A stretch of 64,000 nt of DNA from Prochlorococcus marinus XMU1408 (lineage in GTDB: Bacteria > Cyanobacteriota > Cyanobacteriia > PCC-6307 > Cyanobiaceae). The notes below the pieces were generated by a model, which saw only the letters and a program-made list of their open reading frames with translations, did no database searches and was not told the origin of the DNA. Location: NCBI RefSeq assembly GCF_003208055.1, contig NZ_QJUE01000007.1:1-64000 (forward strand), written 5' to 3'. The position numbers and the translations under genes are program-made. How positions within the stretch are numbered: position 1 is the first letter of the stretch; every line of letters begins with the position of its first letter. This document shows, in pieces, positions 28,793 through 39,044 of this stretch.

Positions 28793-30346
28793 CTAAGGCA
28801 AAAATCCATATTTTGTTTTTGGGTAATAATGGGAGAGAATTTGTTTAGTAGTCCACCCATTTTTTGCTAACTCTATAGCCCCAGACTGCGACATTCCGGC
28901 TCCATGTCCAAAACCGCCTCCGGAAAAAAGCCATTTACCTTCTTTAATTTCTTTAACAACAAATAACGTGCTTGGCAATTGTCTAAGAACACGTCGAATC
29001 TCATCAAGATTGAGCAAAATTTCTGAGCCAGAATTTCCTTCAAGTTTCAAAGCAGTAACTCTTCCACTCTTTCCTCGTCTTATAGCCTTAATTTTTGTTG
29101 GGTAAAAAGAACTAGAAACTTTTTGAGCTTTATTTAATTGTTTGGATATCTGCAAGGAATCTAAAGTTCTATTCCATCTGAATAGTGGGTGGCTAGAACC
29201 AAAGGCCTCAGAGTCAGAGAATAAAAAAGATTTCAAATGTTTTTCATTTGATAAAGGTAAATTAACTGAACTAGACCAAGATTTTGGTCCATCCAAACGC
29301 ATTTTCAAATAAGGAACTGGATCAGTTGACCATGCTTCGTCAACAGATGCCATGACACCTCCATTTGTAGCATGATAAACAGTATTTATTGGCTGTTGAT
29401 CCCAAGTAAGAATTTTACCAGCAGTTTTTTTAATAGCTGTTTTAATTTTGTTATTGGCTTTAGAAGGGTCCTTATAAACCTGACATTGTGTATCACTACA
29501 GAGATTGTATCCATCAACTTTGAATCGATGACTATTAGCTATTGCCCATGTTCTTGCTAGCACTGCTTGAGCTGCCAGAGCTGCTTCAGGAGACTTAGAG
29601 CCAATCTCATAAGGAACAACCCCTTTGAGATATCTTTCTAAAGGAACATGCTCAACTAAAGTCCAACTTCCGTAAGAATCTAATTGGATCGAAAATGGAC
29701 CAGAGTATAGTCCATTTTCCCATAGCAAACCATCTGGGGCATACAAATAAATAGGCCCTTTGAGGGCAATCCTCCCATTGTTTCCATCTAAATAAGGAAC
29801 AACAGACTTAGAAACCTTTATTTTTTGATAAGTCGATTTGATGGATTGAGGAATCTTAATATCTCCTGATACCCAAACCTCCCAATCTGATGGATGCGCA
29901 ATAGTAGATTTAATACCTTTTTCTTTTAAATTATTTGCCACTCTCTCCGCAGATTCAAAACTTGCTAATGGACCAATTATTTGACGAATAAATATTTTTG
30001 GGTTTGTTAATAGTTTAACTTGCCAACCAATATTAATTTCTTGCGCCTTTCGAATAACTCCAGAAGAATCTTTCAAGATCAAGTTTCTTCCATTGCTTAC
30101 AAGCGCTAGAGATGGTGAATTTTTATTATTAATGATTTCTTTCCCTAAATAGGGTTTTAACCCAACAAGCAAAACATTTTTTTCTGTGCTTGCTAAAACC
30201 GTCTTGGGAGGTGGCTGATGAGTTGGAAAACGCTTTGCTTGAGATGAATTAGCTAAATAATCTTGATTTGCATGTTGCATCCCAACCAAGAGAAGGAAGC
30301 TACAAGAAATGAAAGGCTTTTGAGCATGAAAATAACTCTTAATCAC
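28793..30346 (-). CDS. SpoIID/LytB-domain protein, exported
   Basis: About 517 residues from a GTG at 30346, chosen because AAGGAG lies nine bases upstream; a TTG six codons earlier is possible. The N-terminus has a signal-like hydrophobic run (PFISCSFLLLVGMQHA). An SPOR-like segment near 125-165 (FESAERVANNLKEKG) is followed by the SpoIID domain with LERYLKGVVPYEIGS, ALAAQAVLARTWAI, the Cys pair CSDTQCQVYKD, YHATNGGVMASVDE and a C-terminal GFGHGAGMSQSGAIELA. SpoIID proteins cleave or bind denuded glycan strands; this one probably works in the periplasm on septal peptidoglycan. Confidence 0.82.
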   Translation of the reverse strand: MIKSYFHAQKPFISCSFLLLVGMQHANQDYLANSSQAKRFPTHQPPPKTVLASTEKNVLLVGLKPYLGKEIINNKNSPSLALVSNGRNLILKDSSGVIRKAQEINIGWQVKLLTNPKIFIRQIIGPLASFESAERVANNLKEKGIKSTIAHPSDWEVWVSGDIKIPQSIKSTYQKIKVSKSVVPYLDGNNGRIALKGPIYLYAPDGLLWENGLYSGPFSIQLDSYGSWTLVEHVPLERYLKGVVPYEIGSKSPEAALAAQAVLARTWAIANSHRFKVDGYNLCSDTQCQVYKDPSKANNKIKTAIKKTAGKILTWDQQPINTVYHATNGGVMASVDEAWSTDPVPYLKMRLDGPKSWSSSVNLPLSNEKHLKSFLFSDSEAFGSSHPLFRWNRTLDSLQISKQLNKAQKVSSSFYPTKIKAIRRGKSGRVTALKLEGNSGSEILLNLDEIRRVLRQLPSTLFVVKEIKEGKWLFSGGGFGHGAGMSQSGAIELAKNGWTTKQILSHYYPKTKYGFLP

Positions 30347-30439
30347 AACAAAAATCTCCTTCAAGGAAGAATTTAATAATTTTGGGTTGGCTTAAGTGAG
30401 CTTAAGGACGTATTCTTATAAACTAACTATGCTTCATCA

Positions 30440-30637
30440 ATGCCAAAGCTCAAGACCCGCAAAGCTGCTGCAAAGCGGTTCAAAGCAACTGGTACTGGCA
30501 AGTTCATGAGACGTCGTGCATTTCACAATCACTTACTCGACCATAAGAGCCCTAAATTAAAAAGGCACCTTAAAACAAAAGCAGTCGTAGACGAACGTGA
30601 TGCAGAAAATGTCAGTCTTATGCTGCCTTATGCATAA
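30440..30637 (+). CDS. rpmI: 50S ribosomal protein L35
   Basis: A 65-residue, very basic protein starting [14 protein letters not shown] and containing [16 protein letters not shown], the L35 signature. It belongs to the large subunit and is followed 55 bases later by rplT on the same strand, the usual rpmI-rplT pair. infC is not adjacent here. The 93-base leader upstream contains two copies of GCTTAAG three bases apart, but I cannot identify a known leader structure. Confidence 0.97.
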   Translation: MPKLKTRKAAAKRFKATGTGKFMRRRAFHNHLLDHKSPKLKRHLKTKAVVDERDAENVSLMLPYA

Positions 30638-30692
30638 CTCTTCTGTAGAAAATTATTTAATTCAATTGATTCTTGATTTCTGATTATTAATT

Positions 30693-31040
30693 ATGGCACG
30701 CGTCAAAAGAGGCAATGTTGCTCGAAAACGTAGAAACAAAATCCTTCGTCTAGCTAAAGGCTTTAGAGGGGGCAATGGAACTCTGTTTAGAACTGCTAAT
30801 CAAAGAGTAATGAAGGCTCTTTGTAATGCTTATAGAGATAGAAGAAGAAGAAAGCGTGATTTTAGAAGACTTTGGATAGCAAGAATAAATGCAGCAGCTA
30901 GGTTAAATGGATTGAGCTACAGCAAACTGATTGGTGGCTTAAAAAAAGCTGACATTAGAATCAATAGAAAAATGTTGGCTCAGCTAGCAGTTACAGATCC
31001 AAAAACTTTCACAAATATTTCAATTAATGCAAAAGGTTAA
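30693..31040 (+). CDS. rplT: 50S ribosomal protein L20
   Basis: A 115-residue basic protein with the L20 features [13 protein letters not shown] at the start, LAKGFRGG near 20-27, [21 protein letters not shown] near 42, and [15 protein letters not shown] near 74. It binds 23S rRNA early in assembly and in many bacteria represses its own operon. A 14-bp palindrome TTGTTTATAAACAA lies at 31061-31074 shortly after its stop and may end the transcript. Confidence 0.97.
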   Translation: MARVKRGNVARKRRNKILRLAKGFRGGNGTLFRTANQRVMKALCNAYRDRRRRKRDFRRLWIARINAAARLNGLSYSKLIGGLKKADIRINRKMLAQLAVTDPKTFTNISINAKG

Positions 31041-31185
31041 ATATCCTTGAATCGTTTTATTTGTTTATAAACAATAAATGCATTGATTAAAATAACTAGT
31101 GTAAAAAGCTATTTCAAAATAAATAATATGATAAAAATAAATTTTTATCCTGCATCTAATCTTTTAATACCTGAGGATTAAATCA

Positions 31186-31743
31186 ATGGAGATCAATCTT
31201 CCTCAAACTTATTTAATTGGACTATGTTTACTTTTATTAGTCATTGCTATTTTAGTAGGAAGACAACTTTATAAAGTCAGAACAGACGAACTCAAGCTCA
31301 TAAAATTAGAGAAAGAAGATTCAAATACAAAAGAAGATTCAGCAAAAATGTATGAATTAGCATCTGTTCAATTGAAGAAAAGGCTATATCCCCAAGCAAC
31401 ATCAACTTTAAAACAAGCATTAAAAAAACTTAATGGTGAGCCAGAAGAAGCAAAAGCTCTAATAGAAAATGCATTAGGGTTCGCACTGGCTGCACAAAAT
31501 GACTTTAAATCCGCAGTAATTCATTACAAAAAAGCATTGGCAGCAAAGTCTGAATATCCTGTAGCACTAAATAATCTTGGATTCGCTTATCAACGCTTAC
31601 TGAACGAAAATGAAGCCTATAAAAATTATCAAAAGGTTTTAAAAATAGATCCTAAAAATAAAACTGCAATCTCACAAATTAAAAGGCTTGAACGTATAAT
31701 AGGAAAAGGCAAAGATCAATTATTAGAAAGAAAAGGCTTCTAG
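31186..31743 (+). CDS. ycf37: Ycf37-like TPR protein, probable photosystem I assembly factor
   Basis: A 185-residue protein with one N-terminal membrane helix (about residues 8-27, [17 protein letters not shown]) and three TPR units at about 52-85, 92-125 and 126-160 ([19 protein letters not shown]). This matches the length and layout of Ycf37/Pyg7, which is thylakoid-anchored and helps assemble photosystem I. The name rests on layout and recall of the family, as TPR proteins are hard to separate by sequence alone. It precedes thiG by 29 bases, so the two may share a transcript. Confidence 0.6.
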   Translation: MEINLPQTYLIGLCLLLLVIAILVGRQLYKVRTDELKLIKLEKEDSNTKEDSAKMYELASVQLKKRLYPQATSTLKQALKKLNGEPEEAKALIENALGFALAAQNDFKSAVIHYKKALAAKSEYPVALNNLGFAYQRLLNENEAYKNYQKVLKIDPKNKTAISQIKRLERIIGKGKDQLLERKGF

Positions 31744-31772
31744 TCTTATCTAAACTAATCATATTTCAAACC

Positions 31773-32579
31773 ATGAAAAAAGACAGTGAATTACTAAAAA
31801 TAGGAAGCAAAGAATTCAAAAGTCGACTTCTCGTTGGGACTGGTAAATACTCATCAATAGAAGTCATGCAAAAAAGTCTAATCAATACAAAATGTGAAAT
31901 AGTTACTGTAGCAATTAGAAGAATTCAAGACCAAGAAAAAGGTCATAAAGGTTTACTTGAAACAATAGACTGGAAAAATATTTGGATGCTTCCAAATACT
32001 GCTGGTTGCACAAATGCAGAAGAAGCTATTCGAGTTGCAAGATTAGGAAGAGAGTTAGCCAAACTCGCTGGTCAAGAAAATAATAATTTTGTCAAATTAG
32101 AGGTTATTCCCGACAAAAAATATTTATTACCCGACCCTATTGGAACTTTAAAAGCAGCAGAGCAATTAATAAAAGAAGGTTTTACTGTTCTTCCTTACAT
32201 TAATTCCGATCCATTAATTGCAAAAAGACTTGAAGAAATTGGATGCGCAACTGTTATGCCACTTGGTTCTCCCATTGGATCTGCTCAAGGCATAAAAAAT
32301 TCTTCAAACATTGCCATGATTATCGAAGAAGCCAAAATCCCAATAATTGTTGACGCAGGTATCGGAGTTCCCAGTGAAGCAGCCCAAGCCTTGGAAATGG
32401 GTGCTGATGGGGTTCTAATAAATAGTGCTATTGCTTTAGCAAAAAATCCGGTCTTGATGGCTAGAGCCTTTTATAAAGCCACAGAGGCAGGAAGAGATGC
32501 TTATTCATCTGGAAGACTGCAAGAGAACACTCTTGCCAAAGCAAGTTCTCCGTCCGATGGAGTTATTTCAAATAATTAG
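31773..32579 (+). CDS. thiG: Thiazole synthase
   Basis: A 268-residue ThiG barrel. [12 protein letters not shown] near 17-28, VTVAIRRI near 44-51, [17 protein letters not shown] near 75-91, KLEVIPD with the imine-forming Lys at 108, [12 protein letters not shown] near 163-174 and a phosphate-binding [10 protein letters not shown] near 212 are all present. It builds the thiazole phosphate of thiamine from deoxyxylulose phosphate, the ThiS thiocarboxylate and dehydroglycine. No thiamine pyrophosphate riboswitch was found upstream. Confidence 0.96.
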   Translation: MKKDSELLKIGSKEFKSRLLVGTGKYSSIEVMQKSLINTKCEIVTVAIRRIQDQEKGHKGLLETIDWKNIWMLPNTAGCTNAEEAIRVARLGRELAKLAGQENNNFVKLEVIPDKKYLLPDPIGTLKAAEQLIKEGFTVLPYINSDPLIAKRLEEIGCATVMPLGSPIGSAQGIKNSSNIAMIIEEAKIPIIVDAGIGVPSEAAQALEMGADGVLINSAIALAKNPVLMARAFYKATEAGRDAYSSGRLQENTLAKASSPSDGVISNN

Positions 32580-32628
32580 ATCATTACGTTAAAAATTAGT
32601 AACGTTATACTCTAATAAACAAAAAACC

Positions 32629-32796
32629 ATGGCAGTCACTAAAGAAAGTCAAGGCAGGCTTAATGTTTTTGCTGATGAGCCAAAAATTGAAATACTTACA
32701 AAAGAAAGCAGTGGCAACAAAGGTTCTTGGCTTTTTACCCTTGCTGGAGTTATCCTTGTAATTGGGCTTATTGCATATTCATTAACAATCAAGTGA
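32629..32796 (+). CDS. psb34: Psb34-type (Ssl1498 family) single-helix photosystem protein
   Basis: A 55-residue open frame from ATG to TGA. The N-terminal half is polar (RLNVFADEPKIEI), followed by GSWLFTLAGVILVIGLIAYS, a single membrane helix. This is the layout of the Ssl1498 light-harvesting-like family, of which Psb34 is a member that binds the photosystem II core during the switch from assembly intermediate to attachment of antenna HLIP proteins. The assignment rests on motif recall. It lies between thiG and sqdB on the same strand. Confidence 0.72.
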   Translation: MAVTKESQGRLNVFADEPKIEILTKESSGNKGSWLFTLAGVILVIGLIAYSLTIK

Positions 32797-32852
32797 AACG
32801 CTTGTAGTAGCTTGAATAATATGAGCATTTGCTCTTTCTTTTGGAGTTTAGA

Positions 32853-34046
32853 GTGAAAGTTTTCGTTCTTGGTGGTGATGGCTTCTGCGGATGGCCTTGT
32901 GCAGTAAATCTTGCTGACAAGGGTCACGATGTTTTCATCGTTGATAATCTAAGTCGTCGAAAAATTGATATAGATCTTGAAGTTGAGTCCTTAACTCCAA
33001 TTTCAAGTATTGGCGAAAGGATTAAAGCTTGGTCTGAGATAGGTGGAAAACCTATTCAGTTTATTCATTTAGACCTTGCTTCAGAATATCAAAAGCTTTT
33101 GGATCTTTTATTAGAAGAAAAGCCAGATTCAATCGTGCATTTTGCTGAACAACGTGCCGCTCCATATTCTATGAAAAGCAGTGCAACGAAGAGATATACA
33201 GTTGATAACAATGTAAATGGTACTCATAACCTTCTTGCGGCAATAGTTGAATCACAATTAGATATTCACATTGTTCATTTAGGAACAATGGGTGTTTATG
33301 GCTATGGCTCCCACAGAGGAGCAACGATACCTGAAGGTTACTTAAAAGTAGAAGTACCTCAACCAGATGGGAGTCGTTTTGAAGAAGAGATTTTGCATCC
33401 GGCTAGTCCTGGCAGCGTTTATCACATGACAAAAACGCTTGATCAATTGCTTTTTCTTTACTACAACAAAAATGACCAAATTAGAATCACTGATCTTCAT
33501 CAAGGAATTGTTTGGGGAACAAATACAGAAGTTACAAGCCGTGACCCAAGACTAACTAATCGCTTTGACTATGACGGTGATTATGGAACGGTATTAAACA
33601 GATTTCTAATGCAAGCTGCTATTGGATATCCATTAACTGTTCATGGCACCGGTGGACAAACTAGAGCATTTATTCATATCCGAGACTCAGTCAAATGTGT
33701 ACAACTAGCGCTAGAAAACCCTCCTGATAAAGGTGAAAGAGTGAAAATTTTCAATCAAATGACAGAGAGTCATCAAGTTGGAGAATTAGCTAAGAAAGTA
33801 GCCTCTCTAACTGGAGCAAAAATTAATTATCTTCCAAACCCAAGGAACGAAGCTGTAGAAAATGATTTAATAGTCGATAATAGATGTTTTATTGAACTCG
33901 GATTAGATCCGACAACTCTAGATAATGGACTTTTAGCAGAGGTTGTAGATGTTGCCAAAAAATACTCTGGTAGATGTGATTTAAAACGAATACCCTGTGT
34001 ATCAGCTTGGACATCAACCCAAGCAAAAGCAATAAATAAAACTTAA
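32853..34046 (+). CDS. sqdB: UDP-sulfoquinovose synthase
   Basis: The GTG at 32853, with TTTGGAG-like bases upstream, starts the Rossmann motif directly (VKVFVLGGDGFCGW) and gives about 397 residues, as in SqdB proteins; a start at 32829 is less likely. The short-chain dehydrogenase features follow: HFAEQRAAPYSMKS near 99-112, TMGVYGYGSHRGA near 146, and YHMTK near 191. It uses UDP-glucose and sulfite to make UDP-sulfoquinovose for sulfolipid, which replaces phospholipid in phosphate-poor oceans. sqdX follows after 45 bases, so the pathway is complete here. Confidence 0.96.
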   Translation: MKVFVLGGDGFCGWPCAVNLADKGHDVFIVDNLSRRKIDIDLEVESLTPISSIGERIKAWSEIGGKPIQFIHLDLASEYQKLLDLLLEEKPDSIVHFAEQRAAPYSMKSSATKRYTVDNNVNGTHNLLAAIVESQLDIHIVHLGTMGVYGYGSHRGATIPEGYLKVEVPQPDGSRFEEEILHPASPGSVYHMTKTLDQLLFLYYNKNDQIRITDLHQGIVWGTNTEVTSRDPRLTNRFDYDGDYGTVLNRFLMQAAIGYPLTVHGTGGQTRAFIHIRDSVKCVQLALENPPDKGERVKIFNQMTESHQVGELAKKVASLTGAKINYLPNPRNEAVENDLIVDNRCFIELGLDPTTLDNGLLAEVVDVAKKYSGRCDLKRIPCVSAWTSTQAKAINKT

Positions 34047-34091
34047 ATCTTAAACCATAAACAAATTCACAATCTTGAAAAGAATCGCTCA

Positions 34092-35240
34092 GTGAAAATA
34101 GCTTTTTTTACAGAAACTTTCCTACCCAAAGTGGACGGAATAGTAACGCGTTTAACCAAAACAATTCAAAATCTAGTTCAATTAGGTGATGAAGTTACTG
34201 TTTTTTGTCCAGAAGGCTGTCCATCAAGCTACATGGGTGCAAAGGTTGTCGGTGTGCCAGCAATGCCCTTACCTTTATATCCAGAGTTAAAATTAGGACT
34301 TCCTGGCCCTGGTGTATCAGATGAATTAGAGAACTTTAAACCAGACCTAATTCATGTAGTTAATCCTGCAGTACTTGGGTTGGGTGGAATTTGGCTAGCA
34401 AAAACAAACAATATTCCACTAGTAGCGAGTTACCACACTCACTTACCTAAATATTTAGAACACTATGGAATGGGGATGTTAGAGCCACTTTTATGGGAAT
34501 TATTAAAAGCTGCTCATAATCAAGCAACTCTAAATCTCTGTACTTCAACTGCAATGGTGCAAGAACTCTCGGAGAAAGGCATTCAAAATACCGCTCTATG
34601 GCAAAGAGGAGTTGATACAGATATTTTCAAACCTGAATTAAGAGATGCACAAATGAGAAGTCGCCTATTAGGAAACTTTAGTGATGAAGGTTCTTTGTTG
34701 ATTTACGTAGGAAGACTTTCAGCTGAAAAACAAATAGAAAGAATAAAACCTGTTCTTGAAGCATTGCCTACCACTCGACTAGCACTTGTTGGAGATGGTC
34801 CATACAGACAACAATTAGAAAAGATTTTTCAAGGGACCTCTACTACCTTTGTGGGATATTTAAGTGGAAATGAGTTAGCAAGTGCTTATGCCTCTGGTGA
34901 TGCATTCTTGTTTCCATCAAGTACAGAGACATTGGGATTAGTACTTTTAGAAGCAATGGCTGCTGGATGTCCAGTTGTAGGAGCAAATAAAGGTGGAATA
35001 CCAGATATCATCTCTGATGGCGCAAATGGATGTCTTTATAATCCAGATGGAGAAAATGATGGAGCAATAAGTTTAATTGAGGCTACAAAAAAATTATTAG
35101 GTAATGAAGTAGAGCGAACAGTAATGAGAAAAGCAGCTCGCAAAGAAGCTGAAAGGTGGGGATGGGCAGGAGCTACAAAACAGTTAAGAACTTATTACCA
35201 AGACGTGCTTGAAAAAAACCAATCAAATATTGCTGCTTAA
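34092..35240 (+). CDS. sqdX: Sulfoquinovosyltransferase (sulfolipid synthase)
   Basis: A 382-residue GT4 glycosyltransferase with a GTG start. KIAFFTETFLPKVDGI opens the acceptor domain, YHTHLPKYLEHYG near 113-125 is in the acceptor lobe, and the donor domain has VGRLSAEKQIER near 208 and FPSSTETLGLVLLEAMAAG near 273-291 with the retaining Glu pair. It transfers sulfoquinovose from UDP to diacylglycerol at the membrane. Placement right after sqdB supports the sulfolipid role over other GT4 activities. Confidence 0.93.
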   Translation: MKIAFFTETFLPKVDGIVTRLTKTIQNLVQLGDEVTVFCPEGCPSSYMGAKVVGVPAMPLPLYPELKLGLPGPGVSDELENFKPDLIHVVNPAVLGLGGIWLAKTNNIPLVASYHTHLPKYLEHYGMGMLEPLLWELLKAAHNQATLNLCTSTAMVQELSEKGIQNTALWQRGVDTDIFKPELRDAQMRSRLLGNFSDEGSLLIYVGRLSAEKQIERIKPVLEALPTTRLALVGDGPYRQQLEKIFQGTSTTFVGYLSGNELASAYASGDAFLFPSSTETLGLVLLEAMAAGCPVVGANKGGIPDIISDGANGCLYNPDGENDGAISLIEATKKLLGNEVERTVMRKAARKEAERWGWAGATKQLRTYYQDVLEKNQSNIAA

Positions 35241-35253
35241 TTGTTAGGCAGCA
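35231..35253. terminator. Hairpin overlapping the convergent ends of sqdX and a small gene
   Basis: TGCTGC, an 11-base loop and GCAGCA form a 6-bp GC-rich stem that contains the sqdX stop codon and the last codons of the minus-strand gene. It could end both transcripts but lacks a T-run. Confidence 0.3.
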
Positions 35254-35504
35254 TGAGGAGGTGGAGTAGGAGAATCAAATGATTGCAAAGGTAATACTAA
35301 GGTCGCCCATCTAGAAGCTCTTGCTGGCCTTTGTTTCTTAGGCTGACGTACCCCAAAAGGAACTCGAACTACATTAGTTCCAGAAACTTGTAAAAGTTCG
35401 CCTTTGTTTAAAGCTGATTCAATGCAATTAGAAAAAGAAGGCAAGGACAAATCATCCTTTTTTTTTAATTGATCTGGAAAATCAAAAGATGTCTTTTTGT
35501 TCAT
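35244..35504 (-). CDS. Conserved small protein of unknown function
   Basis: Unrecognised protein of 86 residues. ATG at 35504 is chosen because GGGGA sits just upstream of it; a longer frame to 35558 has no support. The N-terminal half is charged (FPDQLKKKDDLS), the middle has LNKGELLQVSGTNVVRVPFG, and the C-terminus is basic then Pro-rich (PKKQRPARASRW, PTPPPHAA). There is no signal peptide or membrane helix. The compact layout and clear ribosome site suggest a real gene, possibly picocyanobacterium-specific. Confidence 0.6.
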   Translation of the reverse strand: MNKKTSFDFPDQLKKKDDLSLPSFSNCIESALNKGELLQVSGTNVVRVPFGVRQPKKQRPARASRWATLVLPLQSFDSPTPPPHAA

Positions 35505-35630
35505 ATGGTCCCCATGTGATTTAAAGCTGCAGGAAAGATTAATCTCAAAAACCTGCAAAACATATAAAAAAAAACCAAAAAATCGGTTTTCGCTTGAAAT
35601 TTAACTAATAAAACAAGTTTTAACCAGTCT

Positions 35631-38537
35631 TCACAGAGAATTAATTTCTTCTAAATCTTCAACTGAAGGGCAACTACATATCAAATTCCTGTCTCCATAA
35701 GCATTATTGATACGTGAAACTGATGGCCAAAATTTATATTTTTCCTGATTGGGTAAAGGATAAGCTGCATCTTTACGAGAATACGGTCTATCCCAATCAT
35801 CAGAAGTAATTGTTTTTAAAGTATGTGGCGATTGTTTTAAAGGATTATTAATTGGATCAATTTTTCCTGATTTTATTTGCTCAATTTCTTCTCTTATGCC
35901 AATCATCGCATTACAAAAACGATCTAATTCAGATAAACTCTCGCTCTCTGTAGGTTCAACCATCAAGGTTCCGGCGACAGGCCAACTGATTGTTGGAGCA
36001 TGAAATCCATAATCCATCAATCTCTTAGCAACATCTTCAACTTCAATGCCCAATTGAGTCTTTAAAGGGCGCAAATCCAATATGCATTCATGCGCAACTA
36101 GACCATTAGGATCTTTAAATAAAACTGGATAATAAGGATCAAGTCTTTTTGCCAAATAATTAGCAGAAAGAATTGCTATCGAACTAGCTTTGCGTAATCC
36201 ATCACTACCCATCATTCGAATATACATCCAACTAATTGGCAATATTCCAGCACTTCCAAATGGAGCTGCTGAAACAGCAGAAATAGCATTCTTACCACCA
36301 CAATTGACAATTGAATGACCAGGTAGATACGGAGTTAAATGAGAAGCAACAGCAATAGGACCAACTCCAGGTCCCCCTCCTCCGTGAGGAATTGAAAAAG
36401 TTTTGTGTAAATTTAAATGGCAAACATCAATACCGTAAGATCCAGGCCTGCAAATACCTACTTGTGCATTCAAATTTGCACCATCTAAATAAACCTGACC
36501 TCCCTCTTGATGGATTACTTGGCAAATTTCGCGAATATTTGGTTCAAAAACCCCATGAGTTGAAGGATATGTAACCATCAATGCAGCCAAATTAGTTGAA
36601 TGAGTTTTTGATTTATTCCTTAAATCATCTAAATCAACATTTCCATAATCATCACATTTAACAGAAACCACCTTAAATCCAGACATAACCGCACTGGCGG
36701 GGTTAGTACCATGAGCACTTGTAGGAATCAAACAAATATTTCTATGCCCTTCTCCACGTGACATATGCCATGAACGTATTACAAGTAAGCCAGCAAATTC
36801 ACCTTGAGAACCGGCATTTGGTTGAAGAGAAACTCCTTCAAAACCAGTTAAAGAAGATAGCCAACTCTCAAGATCATTAATAATTTCTTCAAATCCAGCT
36901 AATTGATTTTTAGGAGCAAAAGGATGAATAGAAGAAAACTCGTTCCACTCAATAGGTAAAAGTTCAGCTGCAGCATTCAATTTCATTGTGCAACTCCCAA
37001 GAGGAATCATCCCATGAACTAAAGAAAAATCTTTCGAGACTAAATGATGTATATATCTCATTAATTCAGTCTCACTTTGATATGTATTGAATACTGATTG
37101 CTGAAGCCAAGGCTTATCTCTAAGTGGAATTTGACTTAGTGATACATTGTGATCGAAAAAAGTAGAAATATCTTGAACTTTTTTTCCTTTAATCTCAGCC
37201 AAAATTTGATATAGTTTATATATTTCCTCATCACAAGTTAATTCATCAAAAGTCACCCCAAAACCTCTCGAATTTATAATATCTGATCCAATAGGTAATA
37301 CTCTTAAGTTATATCCTTCATCAGAAGCTAATTGAATAATGTGAGCAGCTTCCTTACAATAAATATCAATACTATCAAATCTTGAATATGAATCAATCGG
37401 ATATTCTAAATTACTTAAAATAGACTCAAAACATGCTCTATATTTAACAATCTTTTTTGCAATTGATGTAAGACCATCTGGGCCATGATGTACTGCATAA
37501 AAAGAAGAGAGAACGGCTAATAAAACTTGTGCAGTACAAATATTACTAGTTGCCTTATCTCTTCTAATATGTTGTTCTCTTGTTTGAAGAGCAAGTCTTA
37601 ATGCGGGATTACCTTCTACATCAACTGAGCGTCCTACTATTCTTCCTGGTATTTGCCTTTTGTATATTTCTTTAGTTGCAAAAAAAGCAGCATGTGGTCC
37701 ACCACAAGAGATAGGAACACCAAGTCTTTGGGCACTTCCAACTACAATATCAGCCCCAAATTCTCCCATAGGTTTAATTAAAACTTGAGCCAAAGGATCT
37801 ATTGCAACAGTTACAAGAGCATCAAAATTATGTGCTTGATTAATTATTGAAGTTGGATCCCAAATACGACCATTTTTTCCCGGTAATTGCAGAAAAATTC
37901 CAAAAACATTATTGTCAATTTGAAAATTATTGTTATTAAATATCTCAAGTTCAATTTCTAAAGGTTCACATCTGGTCTTTAATACATCAAATGTTTGAGG
38001 TAATGTTTCTTTATCTATTAAAAATTTTCTAGCATTTTTATTTTTTCTAACAGCAAAACTCAAACTTATTGCCTCGGCTGCTGCAGTGGCTTCATCAAGT
38101 AAAGATGCATTTGATATTTGTAATCCTGTTAATTCACTTATTAAAGTCTGAAAGTTAAATAAAGCTTCTAATCTACCTTGAGATATTTCTGCCTGATATG
38201 GAGTATACGCAGTATACCAATTAGGGTTTTCCAAGACATTTCTTTGCACAACAGGTGGAATAACTGTAGAGAAATAACCAAGTCCAATTAGCGAACGATA
38301 TTCAACATTTTTCTTTGAAATTGTATTTATTTCTTTTAAGGCATGATTTTGATCACACCCATCAGGAATTGAGAAGACTTGATGTTTTGAATCAAATATC
38401 TCATCTGGGATAACAGCAGATATAAATTCTTCTGAGTTTTTAAAACCAAGATATTGAAGCATAAATGCTTCATCTTCACTGCTTGGACCTATGTGGCGAG
38501 ATTTAAAAGTGAAATCTTTTAATTCTGCGTATGTCAT
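35631..38537 (-). CDS. gcvP: Glycine dehydrogenase (decarboxylating), P-protein
   Basis: ATG at 38537 gives 968 residues, the normal fused P-protein length; a TTG eight codons earlier is possible. The N-terminal half contains [10 protein letters not shown] and [11 protein letters not shown] near 80, and the C-terminal half has the pyridoxal phosphate Lys in [18 protein letters not shown] near 710. It decarboxylates glycine and passes the aminomethyl group to the lipoyl arm of GcvH, whose gene lies just upstream. In cyanobacteria this drains photorespiratory glycine. gcvT is at 58479, apart from this pair. Confidence 0.97.
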   Translation of the reverse strand: MTYAELKDFTFKSRHIGPSSEDEAFMLQYLGFKNSEEFISAVIPDEIFDSKHQVFSIPDGCDQNHALKEINTISKKNVEYRSLIGLGYFSTVIPPVVQRNVLENPNWYTAYTPYQAEISQGRLEALFNFQTLISELTGLQISNASLLDEATAAAEAISLSFAVRKNKNARKFLIDKETLPQTFDVLKTRCEPLEIELEIFNNNNFQIDNNVFGIFLQLPGKNGRIWDPTSIINQAHNFDALVTVAIDPLAQVLIKPMGEFGADIVVGSAQRLGVPISCGGPHAAFFATKEIYKRQIPGRIVGRSVDVEGNPALRLALQTREQHIRRDKATSNICTAQVLLAVLSSFYAVHHGPDGLTSIAKKIVKYRACFESILSNLEYPIDSYSRFDSIDIYCKEAAHIIQLASDEGYNLRVLPIGSDIINSRGFGVTFDELTCDEEIYKLYQILAEIKGKKVQDISTFFDHNVSLSQIPLRDKPWLQQSVFNTYQSETELMRYIHHLVSKDFSLVHGMIPLGSCTMKLNAAAELLPIEWNEFSSIHPFAPKNQLAGFEEIINDLESWLSSLTGFEGVSLQPNAGSQGEFAGLLVIRSWHMSRGEGHRNICLIPTSAHGTNPASAVMSGFKVVSVKCDDYGNVDLDDLRNKSKTHSTNLAALMVTYPSTHGVFEPNIREICQVIHQEGGQVYLDGANLNAQVGICRPGSYGIDVCHLNLHKTFSIPHGGGGPGVGPIAVASHLTPYLPGHSIVNCGGKNAISAVSAAPFGSAGILPISWMYIRMMGSDGLRKASSIAILSANYLAKRLDPYYPVLFKDPNGLVAHECILDLRPLKTQLGIEVEDVAKRLMDYGFHAPTISWPVAGTLMVEPTESESLSELDRFCNAMIGIREEIEQIKSGKIDPINNPLKQSPHTLKTITSDDWDRPYSRKDAAYPLPNQEKYKFWPSVSRINNAYGDRNLICSCPSVEDLEEINSL

Positions 38538-38637
38538 GAGCTTGTTCTCAAGCACAAGCAAATTAAGTTATTAGAGAGAAGGCAAGTGTAGAGAAAATTT
38601 TCCTAATTTGTTGCAAGAAAAATCATTCAGTAAACTT

Positions 38638-39024
38638 TTAAGCAGAGATTTTCTCTGAATAAGTTGCAGAATCCATAAGTTCTTGCAATTGTTCAAGATT
38701 ATCGGGACGAATTATTAATAACCATCCTTCGCCATGAGGATCATTTTGAAGCTCCTCTGGACTTGCCAGAACTGAATTATTTCTATGAACAATTTCTCCA
38801 CTAACTGGAGCATACATATCCTCAACAGCCTTTACGGATTCAACTGAACCAAAACTCTCTCCTTTAGCTATTGATGTTCCCTCTTCTGGAAGATCAACAA
38901 AAACAATATCTCCTAACTGATCTACGGCAAATGCACTGATGCCAATTCGAACTAAAGCATCATCAGCAAAAGCATATTCATGACTATCCGCAAAACGGAA
39001 ATGATCTGGGAAGGAAAAAGGCAT
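38638..39024 (-). CDS. gcvH: Glycine cleavage system H protein
   Basis: A 128-residue lipoyl carrier. SVESVKAVEDMYAPVSGE near 60-77 holds the lipoylated Lys at 65, and GISAFAVDQLGDIVFVDLPE near 28-47 matches the family core. It shuttles the methylamine group between P, T and L proteins. It lies 20 bases after the PLP lyase-like gene and about 100 bases before gcvP, on the same strand, so the three genes may be transcribed together. Confidence 0.97.
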   Translation of the reverse strand: MPFSFPDHFRFADSHEYAFADDALVRIGISAFAVDQLGDIVFVDLPEEGTSIAKGESFGSVESVKAVEDMYAPVSGEIVHRNNSVLASPEELQNDPHGEGWLLIIRPDNLEQLQELMDSATYSEKISA

Positions 39025-39044
39025 TGCGTCAAAACGAAAAACGC

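Noticed and set aside
31041-31185. Possible thiamine pyrophosphate riboswitch ahead of the ycf37-thiG pair
   Set aside because: ACCTGAGGATTAA resembles a fragment of the aptamer, but the remaining conserved segments and pairing arms are absent, and it lies before the TPR gene as an apparent ribosome site.
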